DNA of 64,000 bases, from NCBI RefSeq assembly GCF_018531375.1, contig NZ_JAHBOH010000001.1, positions 1,612,001-1,676,000 of the forward strand. The letters are read 5' to 3'. The notes below the pieces were generated by a model that saw nothing but the letters and a program-made list of their open reading frames with translations, did not search any database and was not told the origin of the DNA. The position numbers were made by a program, and so were the translations under genes. Each line of letters begins with the position of its first letter. Position 1 is the stretch's first letter. Below, one piece after another: positions 41,615 through 48,919 of this stretch. The stretch comes from Cellulomonas fulva (GTDB lineage: Bacteria; Actinomycetota; Actinomycetes; Actinomycetales; Cellulomonadaceae).

Positions 41615-41836
41615 ATGAGCCCGCAGCCGACCCTGCAGGTGGCGGCACCGCGACGCGGGGGCGAACTGTAGGTGCGGCGGCCCGGGGGTGGCGAGGCCGT
41701 GCGCAGTGTGTCGGTAGACGTCTCGCTGCGCGGACGGCGGGCTTGCACCGGCGGCGCGGATCTGGTCACGGTGGGTCGCGACCGAAGGCGGCCGGCCCCG
41801 GCCGACCGTCCCCAGGCGACGAGAGGAGAGCCACCC

Positions 41837-42115
41837 GTGCTCACCCTGACCGACAACGCCCGTACCGCCGTCGAGACGCTCACCGCACGTTCGGACCTGC
41901 CCGTGGAGACGGGCGGGCTGCGCATCGCGGAACAGGAGTCGGGGGCGTTCGAGCTCGCGCTCGTCTCGGGCCCGGCGCCCGGTGACGACGTCGTGGAGGC
42001 GGGCGCCGCCCGCGTCTACGTCGACGAGCGCACCGCCACGACGCTCACGGACCAGCGGCTCGACGTCGAGGCCACCGGCACCGGCACGGCCTTCACGCTG
42101 ACCCCGCAGGCCTGA
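41837..42115 (+). CDS. HesB/IscA-like protein without cysteines
   Basis: The 92-residue product starts at GTG 41837 after GAGAGGAGAG. LTLTDNARTAVETLTARSDLPVETGGLRI matches the start of the HesB/IscA fold, and RVYVDERTATTLTDQRLDVEATG, by blocks, matches its second half. Canonical A-type carriers use three Cys to hold iron or an Fe-S cluster; this protein has none. Actinobacteria carry such Cys-free homologues, often annotated as Fe-S assembly proteins or adhesins, and their function is unknown. The upstream interval 41615-41836 shows only the YceI remnant edge and no clear promoter. Confidence 0.8.
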   Translation: MLTLTDNARTAVETLTARSDLPVETGGLRIAEQESGAFELALVSGPAPGDDVVEAGAARVYVDERTATTLTDQRLDVEATGTGTAFTLTPQA

Positions 42116-42264
42116 CGCGCCGCCACCCGGCCCAGCCAGCCGCCGAGGTCGTCAGATCCGCAGGAGATCGTCGGAGATGTCCGACGAGCTCGGCAGGTTT
42201 CTGACGACCTCGGCGCGCGGGCGTGCGTGGGGCGCGCGCGGCGCGTGGGGCCGGCTGGGGCGGG

Positions 42265-42885
42265 TCAGTGGCCCAGGAGGTCCTCGAAGGAGGGGACCGC
42301 GTCGTACAGGCCCGCGGGGCGCGCCGGCTCGCGGTCCGCGACCGTCTCGGCGAGCTCGCGCGCCGCGCGCCGGATGCGGTCCGGCAGCGGCTTGACGTCG
42401 TCGCCGCCCGCGTCCGCCCAGTCGTCGGTCGCGGCGTACACGCCCGTGCCGACCACGTCCGCGTGCAGGTAGCCGAACAGCGGCCGCAGCGCGTACTCGA
42501 GCACCAGCGAGTGCCGGCCGGTGCCGCCCGTCGCGCCGAGGAGGACCGGCATCCCGGCCAGCGCGTCCTTGTCGAGCACGTCGACGAACGACTTGAAGAG
42601 CCCGGCGTAGGACGCGGTGAACACGGGCGTCACGGCGACCAGCCCGTCCGCCGCGCCCACCTTGGTGAGCGCGTCGGACAGCGCGCCGGACGCGAAGCCG
42701 GTGAGCGTCATGTTGACGACCTCGTGCGCCAGGTCGCGCAGCTCGATCGTCGTGACCGTGGCGCGGATGCCCCGCGCCGCGAGCTCCTCGACCGTCGCGG
42801 CGGCGAGCCGGTCCGCGAGCAGGCGCGTCGATGACGGCTGGCTGACGCCCGCCGAGAGGACGACGAGCGAGCGCTCCTGGGTCAT
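42265..42885 (-). CDS. CE1759-type NADPH-dependent FMN reductase
   Basis: The 206-residue flavodoxin-like protein begins SLVVLSAGVSQPSSTRLLADRLA and contains VTPVFTASYAGLFKSFVDVLD near residue 90 and LGATGGTGRHSLVLEYALRPLFGYL near 120. These match the CE1759 family of NADPH:FMN oxidoreductases. It starts at ATG 42885, with AGGAGG seven bases upstream, and follows the luciferase-like gene by 26 bp. Together they form a two-component flavin system: this protein supplies reduced FMN to the monooxygenase. The interval 42116-42264 between it and the HesB-like gene contains nothing I recognise. Confidence 0.9.
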   Translation of the reverse strand: MTQERSLVVLSAGVSQPSSTRLLADRLAAATVEELAARGIRATVTTIELRDLAHEVVNMTLTGFASGALSDALTKVGAADGLVAVTPVFTASYAGLFKSFVDVLDKDALAGMPVLLGATGGTGRHSLVLEYALRPLFGYLHADVVGTGVYAATDDWADAGGDDVKPLPDRIRRAARELAETVADREPARPAGLYDAVPSFEDLLGH

Positions 42886-42911
42886 GAGACCTCCTGAGAA
42901 GGGTGCCGCGC

Positions 42912-44102
42912 TCATCGTGCCACCGTCCCGGTGGCGGCGGCGTCCGCGGCGGCCAGGTCGTCCTCGGCGGTGCGGCCGGTCCAGTGGTCGGCTGCCGCGA
43001 CGGTCTGCTCGTGCACCTCGCCGGCCGCACGGGCGGTGGCGACGCGCTCGGCGTGCGACGGCGGGTTCGCCGGCACGTGCGCGGGACGACGAGCCTCGGC
43101 CTCGCGCCGCAGCACGGGCACCACGTCCTCGGCCAGGATGTCGATCTGCTCGAGCACGGTCTTGAGCGGCAGGCCCGCGTGGTCCATGAGGAACAGCTGG
43201 CGCTGGTAGTGGCCGACCTGCTCCCAGAACGCGCCGTACCGGTCGATGACCTGCTGCGGCGAGCCGACGGTCAGCGGCGTCTCGCGCGTGAAGTCCTCCA
43301 TCGACGGGCCGTGCCCGTAGACGGGCGCGTTGTCGAAGTAGGGCCGGAACTCGTCCCACGCCTTCTGCGAGTCCTTGCGCATGAACACCTGACCGCCCAG
43401 ACCCACGATCGCCTGGTCCGCCGAGCCGTGGCCGTGGTGCTCGTAGCGCTGCCGGTAGAAGTTGACCATCTGCGCGGTGTGCTCCATGGGCCAGAAGATC
43501 GCGTTGTGCAGGAAGCCGTCGCCGTAGTACGCGGCCTGCTCGGCGATCTCGGGGGAGCGAATCGAGCCGTGCCAGACGAACGGCGCGACGCCGTCGAGCG
43601 GGCGCGGGGTGGACGTGAAGCCCTGCAGCGGCGTGCGGAACTTGCCGGACCAGTCCACGACGTCCTCGGTCCACAGCCGGCGCAGCAGCGCGTAGTTCTC
43701 GATCGCGAGCGGGATGCCCTGGCGGATGTCCTGGCCGAACCAGGGGTAGACCGGGCCGGTGTTTCCGCGGCCCATCATGAGGTCCATGCGGCCGTCGGAG
43801 ATGACCTGGAGCATCGCGTACTCCTCGGCCAGCCGTACCGGGTCGTTCGTCGTGATGAGCGTGGTCGCCGTGGACAGCGTGATGTGCTTCGTGACGCCGG
43901 CCAGGTAGCCGAGCATCGTCGTCGGCGACGAGGGCACGAACGGCGGGTTGTGGTGCTCGCCCGTCGCGAACACGTCGAGCCCGGCCTCGTCCGCGTGGCG
44001 CGCGATGGTGAGCATCGCGCGGACGCGCTCGGTGTCGTCCGGCGTGCGGCCGGTCGTCGGGTCGGTCGTCACGTCACCGACGGAGAAGATGCCGAACTGC
44101 AT
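42912..44102 (-). CDS. CE1758-type FMN-dependent luciferase-like monooxygenase
   Basis: This 396-residue protein opens with MQFGIFSVGDVTTDPTTG and has ATGEHHNPPFVPSSPTTMLG, DGRMDLMMGRGNTGPVYPWFG and PFVWHGSIRSPEIAEQAAYYGDG, the pattern of the CE1758 family of luciferase-like monooxygenases. The C-terminal 40 residues are Ala-rich and variable. It uses reduced FMN, probably delivered by the next gene's reductase, to oxidise an unknown substrate. ATG 44102 is preferred over the upstream start at 44147, because family members begin at MQFGIF and GAGG precedes it. A palindrome lies 33-46 bp upstream. Confidence 0.9.
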   Translation of the reverse strand: MQFGIFSVGDVTTDPTTGRTPDDTERVRAMLTIARHADEAGLDVFATGEHHNPPFVPSSPTTMLGYLAGVTKHITLSTATTLITTNDPVRLAEEYAMLQVISDGRMDLMMGRGNTGPVYPWFGQDIRQGIPLAIENYALLRRLWTEDVVDWSGKFRTPLQGFTSTPRPLDGVAPFVWHGSIRSPEIAEQAAYYGDGFLHNAIFWPMEHTAQMVNFYRQRYEHHGHGSADQAIVGLGGQVFMRKDSQKAWDEFRPYFDNAPVYGHGPSMEDFTRETPLTVGSPQQVIDRYGAFWEQVGHYQRQLFLMDHAGLPLKTVLEQIDILAEDVVPVLRREAEARRPAHVPANPPSHAERVATARAAGEVHEQTVAAADHWTGRTAEDDLAAADAAATGTVAR

Positions 44103-44134
44103 CGTGATCGCCTCGTTCTGGTCCACTCGAGATC

Positions 44135-44148
44135 CATGCGTTTGCATG
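44135..44148. promoter_or_regulatory. inverted repeat before the flavin monooxygenase operon
   Basis: CATGC-GTTT-GCATG is a perfect 5+5 inverted repeat 33 bp upstream of ATG 44102. No regulator gene is adjacent. Confidence 0.45.
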
Positions 44149-44297
44149 TACTGACCCGCTCAACCGGGCCGCCCCGACTCCTATTCCCGAGCCTCCCACG
44201 GGCCGATGGGACAGGACGAGCCGCGGGGCGGCGCGAGGGAGACGCGTTTGCCACCGCCCGCGGCAGATGGTGGCATTGCGGACGAGGGAGGTCGCGG

Positions 44298-45392
44298 ATG
44301 GTCGACGACCAGGTCACGGTCCTCGTCGTCGAGGACGACGCGGACACCGCACTGTTCGTGCGCACGGTGCTCGAGCGGCGTGCCGGCATGCGCGTCGTCG
44401 TGGCGCACGAGGCGATGACGGCGCTCGCCGAGGCGACCCGTCAGGCGCCGGACGTCGTGGTCACCGACATCCAGCTGCCGGGCATGTCCGGGCTGGAGCT
44501 GCTCGGTGAGCTGCGCCGGCTGGCGCCCGGCGTGCCCGTGGTGGTGATGACCGCGTTCGCCAGCGTCGACTACGCGGTCGACGCGCTGCACCGCGAGGCC
44601 GACGACTTCCTGGTGAAGCCGATCCCGGCGGGCACGCTCGTCGAACGCGTGACCGCCGCCGCCGAGCGCGGTCGCGCCCGGCGCGCGGTGAGCACCGGCG
44701 AGACCGTGCTGGCCGTCGGCGCGCACCCGGACGATGTCGAGATCGGCGTCGGGGCCACCCTCGCCGCGCACCGGGCGGCGGGCGACACGCTCGTCGTGCT
44801 GACCCTGTCCCCGGGCACCGTGGGAGGCGACGCGGACGCCCGGCGCCAGGAGGCGATGGACGCGGCCGGGGTGGTCGGCGCACGCCTGTTCCTGCACGAC
44901 TTCGCGGACACCCGCCTCGATCCCGCCGACGGACTCATCACCGCGGTGGAGGAGACGATCGCGCAGGTCCGGCCGACGGTCGTCTACACGCACTCCGCGC
45001 ACGACCGGCACCAGGACCACCGTGCCGTGCACCAGGCCGTGCAGGTCGCCGCGCGGCAGGTCGCGACCCTGGCGTGCTACCAGAGCCCGTCCTCGACCAT
45101 CGACTTCCGGCCGACGCGGTTCGTCACGGTCGACGGCTTCCTCGACGCCAAGCTCGCCATGCTCGCGGCGCACGTCTCGCAGAGCCACCGCGACTACATG
45201 GACCCCGACGCGGTCCGCGCGACCGCGCGCTACTGGGCGCGGTTCGGCGAGGGCACGTACGTGGAGCCGCTCGAGCTCATCCGCGCGGCCGGCCGGGTGG
45301 GCTCCGCGGGCAGCGCCGCCGCGGTCCCCGCGGGCGACGCGATCCCCGGCGCCCGCGAGGGCGCCCCCGACGAGCACGACGCCGTCCGATGA
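44298..45392 (+). CDS. response regulator fused to a PIG-L deacetylase
   Basis: The 364-residue protein starts at ATG 44298 after GGGAGGTCGCGG. Residues 1-125 form a receiver domain: acidic pair in VVEDDADT, phosphoacceptor Asp57 in VVTDIQLPGMSG, Thr in VMTAFAS and Lys in FLVKPIPAG, all intact. Residues about 135-335 are a PIG-L/LmbE-type zinc deacetylase with VGAHPDDVEIGVGATLAAH and YTHSAHDRHQDHRAVHQAV, which hold the metal ligands. PIG-L enzymes remove acetyl from N-acetylglucosamine-type sugars. Here the deacetylase sits where a DNA-binding output domain would normally be, so phosphorylation may control enzyme activity. The cognate kinase is probably the last gene of this operon. The 31-residue tail is disordered. 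Confidence 0.9.
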   Translation: MVDDQVTVLVVEDDADTALFVRTVLERRAGMRVVVAHEAMTALAEATRQAPDVVVTDIQLPGMSGLELLGELRRLAPGVPVVVMTAFASVDYAVDALHREADDFLVKPIPAGTLVERVTAAAERGRARRAVSTGETVLAVGAHPDDVEIGVGATLAAHRAAGDTLVVLTLSPGTVGGDADARRQEAMDAAGVVGARLFLHDFADTRLDPADGLITAVEETIAQVRPTVVYTHSAHDRHQDHRAVHQAVQVAARQVATLACYQSPSSTIDFRPTRFVTVDGFLDAKLAMLAAHVSQSHRDYMDPDAVRATARYWARFGEGTYVEPLELIRAAGRVGSAGSAAAVPAGDAIPGAREGAPDEHDAVR

Positions 45393-45490
45393 CGAAGACG
45401 ACGACTGCGAAGACGACGACGACGGCGACGACTGTCACGACGACTGCGATGGCGACTGCGATGGCGACCGGCTCGCCTCAGGAGGCCCCG
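45389..45490 (+). repeat. low-complexity ACG/GCG-rich tract between two operon genes
   Basis: Runs such as ACGACGACTGCGA and GATGGCGACTGCGATGGCGA recur from 45389 to about 45470. An in-frame ATG at 45389 (ATGA overlap with the previous stop) would add 34 residues to the ATP-grasp protein, mostly Thr and Ala (KTTTAKTTTTATTVTTTAMA). AGGAGG before 45491 supports the shorter protein. Confidence 0.65.
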
Positions 45491-46468
45491 ATGCGTGTGC
45501 TGGTGACCGGAGCGGGCGGACCGGCCGGGGTCGCGGTGATCCGGTCGCTGCTGCGCCGTGGCGACGTCGAGGTCCTCGCTGCGGACATGGACCGCTGGGC
45601 GAGCGGGATCTACCTGGTCGACGCGCCGCTGCGCCGCCTGGTCCCCGCCGGGCGCGCCGACGACTTCGTCGACACCGTCGTGCGGATGTGCCGCGACGAC
45701 CGCGTGGACGTGCTGTTCCCCACCGTCGACGTCGAGCTGCCGCGGCTCGCCGCCGAGCGCGAGCGGCTCGCGGCGGGCGGGACGCGGCTCGCCTCGCCGC
45801 AGCTGCGCACGCTCGAGACCGCGCTGGACAAGCTCGCCCTGGCGCGCGCGTGCGAGCGCAGCGTGCGCGGCTCGGTGCACGTGCCGCGCACCGAGCTGGT
45901 CGGCACGCCCGAGGCGACGTCGGGCTGGGACTTCCCGGTGATCGTCAAGCCGCGGCGCGGGGCCGGCTCGCGCGGCGTGCGCACGGTCGCCTCGCAGGCG
46001 GAGCTGGACGCCGTGCACGACGAGGAGGACCTGCTGGTCCAGGAGCTGCTGCCGGGGCAGGAGTTCTCGGTGGACGTGCTGGCGGGCATGGACGGCCACG
46101 TCGTGGCGGCCGTGCCGCGGGCGCGGCTGCGCGTGGACTCCGGCGTCGCGGTGGCGGGCGTGACGGTGCACGACGAGAGCCTGGTCGAGGCGGCCTCCGC
46201 GGTCGCCCGGGCGATCGGGCTGACCACCGTCGCCAACGTGCAGCTCAAGCTCACGGCCGACGGCCGACCCGGCCTGCTCGAGGTCAACCCGCGGTTCCCC
46301 GGCGCGATGCCGCTGACGATCGCGGCCGGCGTCGACATGCCGTCGATCACGCTGGACGCCGTGCTCGGCCGGCCCGTGCCGCGCCGCATGGACTTCACCG
46401 AGGTCGCCAACGTGCGGTTCCTCGAGGACCGGTTCCTGCCCCCGGACCAGATCCTGCCGGCGCCATGA
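45491..46468 (+). CDS. ATP-grasp protein, carbamoyl-phosphate-synthase-like
   Basis: The 325-residue product starts at ATG 45491, seven bases after AGGAGG. Residues 1-110 are a Rossmann-like pre-ATP-grasp domain (RVLVTGAGGPAGVAVIRSLL, VEVLAADMDRWASG). The ATP-grasp core has PVIVKPRRGAGSRGVRTV near residue 155, LVQELLPGQEFSVDVLAG near 185, and the Mg-binding GLLEVNPRFPGAMPLT near 265. Such enzymes join a carboxylate to an amine or similar nucleophile through an acyl phosphate. With a glycosyltransferase and a deacetylase alongside, it may add an amino-acid-like or carboxylate decoration to a sugar; this is inference. Its end overlaps the PHP gene by 4 bp. Confidence 0.88.
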   Translation: MRVLVTGAGGPAGVAVIRSLLRRGDVEVLAADMDRWASGIYLVDAPLRRLVPAGRADDFVDTVVRMCRDDRVDVLFPTVDVELPRLAAERERLAAGGTRLASPQLRTLETALDKLALARACERSVRGSVHVPRTELVGTPEATSGWDFPVIVKPRRGAGSRGVRTVASQAELDAVHDEEDLLVQELLPGQEFSVDVLAGMDGHVVAAVPRARLRVDSGVAVAGVTVHDESLVEAASAVARAIGLTTVANVQLKLTADGRPGLLEVNPRFPGAMPLTIAAGVDMPSITLDAVLGRPVPRRMDFTEVANVRFLEDRFLPPDQILPAP

Positions 46469-47241
46469 CCGGCCCTGCGGCAGGGACCGCCGGCGGAGCG
46501 GTCGAGCGCCTCGGCGTCGACCTCGCCGGCGACCACCACGTGCACTCGTCGTTCTCCGACGACGCGGTCAGCACGCCCGAGGAGAACCTCGCGGCCGCCC
46601 GCGCGGCCGGCCTGGCCCGGGTCCGCATGGTCGACCACGTGCGCGTCACGACGACGTACGTGCCCGAGCTCGTCGCGGCGGTCGCCGCGCTGCCCGCCGT
46701 CGAGGGGCTCACGGTGCTCACGGGGGTCGAGGCGAAGATCCTCGACGCCGCGGGGCACGTGGACGCCCCGCCGGAGGTGCTCGCCGCGCTCGGCGAGCCC
46801 GGGGGCGTGGGCCGCGTGCTGCTCGCGGACCACCAGATGCCCGGCCCGGACGGGCCGTGGAGCCCGCGCGCGACGCGCGAGCGGATGGACGCGGGCCTGG
46901 CGCCCGCCGACGTGGTGGACCTCCTGGTCTCGGCGACCGTGCGCGCGCTGCACCGCGTGGGCCGCGGGCAGGTCGCGCACCCGTTCTCCCTGCTGCCCAA
47001 GATCGGGCTGACGGAGGACGACGTGTCCGACGAGCACCTCGACGCGATCGCCGCGGCCGCGCTCGCCACCGACTCGCCGGTCGAGGTCAACGAGAAGTGG
47101 CGGTGCCCGGGCCCGCGCGCGCTCGCACGGTGGCACGGCGCCGGCGTCCGGCTGGTCGCGTCGAGCGACGCGCACCACGCCGACGAGGTCGGCGCCTACC
47201 GCTGGCTGCGGGGGGACGGCTCGTTGCGGGGGCAGCAGTGA
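46465..47241 (+). CDS. PHP-domain phosphoesterase-like protein
   Basis: This 258-residue protein starts at ATG 46465 in an ATGA overlap. DHHVHSSFSDDAVSTPEENLAAA near residue 28 is PHP motif I, with HxH and Asp ligands. MVDHVRVTT, GVEAKILD, LADHQMPGP, VAHPFSLLPKIGL and LVASSDAHHADEVGAYRW supply the remaining metal ligands. PHP enzymes hydrolyse phosphoesters (histidinol phosphate phosphatase, tyrosine phosphatases of polysaccharide loci) with a trinuclear metal site. Here it may dephosphorylate an intermediate of the same pathway or regulate the polymerase. It is translationally coupled to both neighbours. Confidence 0.9.
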   Translation: MTGPAAGTAGGAVERLGVDLAGDHHVHSSFSDDAVSTPEENLAAARAAGLARVRMVDHVRVTTTYVPELVAAVAALPAVEGLTVLTGVEAKILDAAGHVDAPPEVLAALGEPGGVGRVLLADHQMPGPDGPWSPRATRERMDAGLAPADVVDLLVSATVRALHRVGRGQVAHPFSLLPKIGLTEDDVSDEHLDAIAAAALATDSPVEVNEKWRCPGPRALARWHGAGVRLVASSDAHHADEVGAYRWLRGDGSLRGQQ

Positions 47242-48731
47242 GCGGCCACGACGTCCTCGTCGTCGCGTTCGTCGTCCTGGTCCTGCTCGGGACGGTGCCG
47301 GTGCTCGCGGGCGTGTTCCAGTACGCGCTGGTGCCCGTGCACGCGTGGCGCAACCACCTGCGCCGGGCCGAGCCGTACCTGCCGCGCGTGGTCGTCGTGG
47401 TGCCCGCGTGGAACGAGGGCGCGGTGCTCGGGGCGTCGCTCGAGCGCCTCATGGGGCTCGAGTACCCCCCGGACCGGCTGCGGGTGCTCGTCGTCGACGA
47501 CGCGTCGACGGACGACACCCCGCAGGTGGTGCTCGCGAAGGCCGACGAGCACCCGGGACGGATCGTGCACCTGCGCCGTGCGCAGGGCGGTCAGGGCAAG
47601 GCCCACACGCTCAACCACGGCATCGAGCACGCGCTCGCGGACGACTGGATGCAGGCGCTGCTCATCATGGACGCCGACGTCATCTACCGCCCCGACTCGT
47701 TGCGCAAGATGACCCGGCACCTGGCGGACGAGGGCGTCGGCGCGGTCACGGCGTTCATCCGCGAGGGCAGCGGCCGGCCCGGCTCGGTCGCCCGGTTCAT
47801 CGGCTACGAGTACGTCACCGCCCAGGCGGCCGCCCGGCGCGCCCAGAACGTCCTGGGCGCCATGGCCTGCCTCGCGGGCGGGGCGCAGCTGCACTCGCGG
47901 GCCAACCTCGAGGCCGTCGGCGGGCGGATCGACACCACGACCCTCGCCGAGGACACCTTCACCACCTTCCTCACGCAGCTCGACGGGCGCCGCGTGGTGT
48001 TCGAGCCCGCGGCGGTGGTGCTGGCCGAGGAGCCCGACTCCGTGCGCGCCCTGTGGAAGCAGCGCGTGCGCTGGGCCCGCGGCAACGTCCAGATCACGCG
48101 CACGTTCTCGGACGTGTGGTTCCGGCGCCCGTGGCCCCTGCGCCGCGGCGGCCAGCGGCTCGGGTCGCTCACGTTCGGCTTCGTCTGGTTCTCGATCTAC
48201 CTGCTGCCGGTCGCGATGACGGCGGCGACGGTCGGCCTCGTCGGGCTCTGGTTCGTCTCCCAGACGACCGCGCTCACCGCGTTCCGGTCGCTGTGGTGGC
48301 TGGCCGTCGTGGCGTACGTGTTCGTCACCGTGACCACGCTGCTGCTCGACCGGACGACCGCGCGCCGCGCCTGGCTGCAGGGCCTGACGTTCCCCGGTCT
48401 GCTGGCGCTCGTGGTCATGAGCGCGGCGTGGTTCCCGGCGCTCTGGGAGGTCCGCATCCCCGCGCTGCTGGGCCTCGAGATGACCGACGACGGACGCGAG
48501 CTCTGGCAGCTCGGCCTGTACTGCTGGCCCCTGGTGGCGATGCTCGCCGCGTTCCTCATCCGCACGGTCGAGGGCGTCCGGGTGCTCCGGTTCCTCGCGG
48601 TGCCGCTGCTGTACCTCATCGGCTTCGGGCCGCTGCTGTGCGCCATCACGCTGGACGCGTACGTGAAGCAGGCCCGCGGCGCCGCGCAGACGTGGGACAA
48701 GACCGAGAAGACCGGGAGGGTCGTCGGATGA
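47238..48731 (+). CDS. processive family-2 glycosyltransferase, membrane protein
   Basis: The 497-residue protein starts at GTG 47238 (GTGA overlap). A first helix (about 5-28) precedes the GT-A domain: VVVVPAWNEGAVLGASL, VVDDASTDDTPQVV (UDP binding, about residue 85), LLIMDADVIYRPD (DxD, about 144), TLAEDTFTTF (the catalytic-base ED) and KQRVRWARGNVQI (the QxxRW motif, about 273). Four or more membrane helices follow (about 310-480). This set of motifs marks processive beta-glycan synthases such as PgaC, NodC and hyaluronan synthase. With the PIG-L domain upstream, a partly de-N-acetylated GlcNAc polymer is a plausible product. No export or hydrolase partner is seen. Confidence 0.92.
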   Translation: MSGHDVLVVAFVVLVLLGTVPVLAGVFQYALVPVHAWRNHLRRAEPYLPRVVVVVPAWNEGAVLGASLERLMGLEYPPDRLRVLVVDDASTDDTPQVVLAKADEHPGRIVHLRRAQGGQGKAHTLNHGIEHALADDWMQALLIMDADVIYRPDSLRKMTRHLADEGVGAVTAFIREGSGRPGSVARFIGYEYVTAQAAARRAQNVLGAMACLAGGAQLHSRANLEAVGGRIDTTTLAEDTFTTFLTQLDGRRVVFEPAAVVLAEEPDSVRALWKQRVRWARGNVQITRTFSDVWFRRPWPLRRGGQRLGSLTFGFVWFSIYLLPVAMTAATVGLVGLWFVSQTTALTAFRSLWWLAVVAYVFVTVTTLLLDRTTARRAWLQGLTFPGLLALVVMSAAWFPALWEVRIPALLGLEMTDDGRELWQLGLYCWPLVAMLAAFLIRTVEGVRVLRFLAVPLLYLIGFGPLLCAITLDAYVKQARGAAQTWDKTEKTGRVVG

Positions 48732-48919
48732 CCGGAGCCCACGGACGGCGTGCGTCGCGTCCGACGAGCACGGGCGGGCCGGGCGATCCCCTCACCCCCG
48801 AGGCGATGCGCCGCGAGATCCGCGCCGACGCCCGGGCGGAGCGCCGCGTGCTCCTGGTTGCCCTCGTCGCGCTCGCGGCCACGTGCGTCGTCCTCGTCGC
48901 GCTCCAGGTGTGGCGGTGA
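48728..48919 (+). CDS. small single-pass membrane protein of the glycosyltransferase operon
   Basis: The 63-residue product starts at ATG 48728 (ATGA overlap with the glycosyltransferase). Residues 1-40 are polar and basic with TPEAMRREIRADARAERR; residues 41-61 are one membrane helix (VLLVALVALAATCVVLVALQV). I do not recognise a family. Its place between the synthase and the kinase, with overlaps on both sides, argues for a real gene; small partners of this kind (compare PgaD) support synthase function elsewhere, but similarity is not shown. Confidence 0.75.
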   Translation: MTGAHGRRASRPTSTGGPGDPLTPEAMRREIRADARAERRVLLVALVALAATCVVLVALQVWR

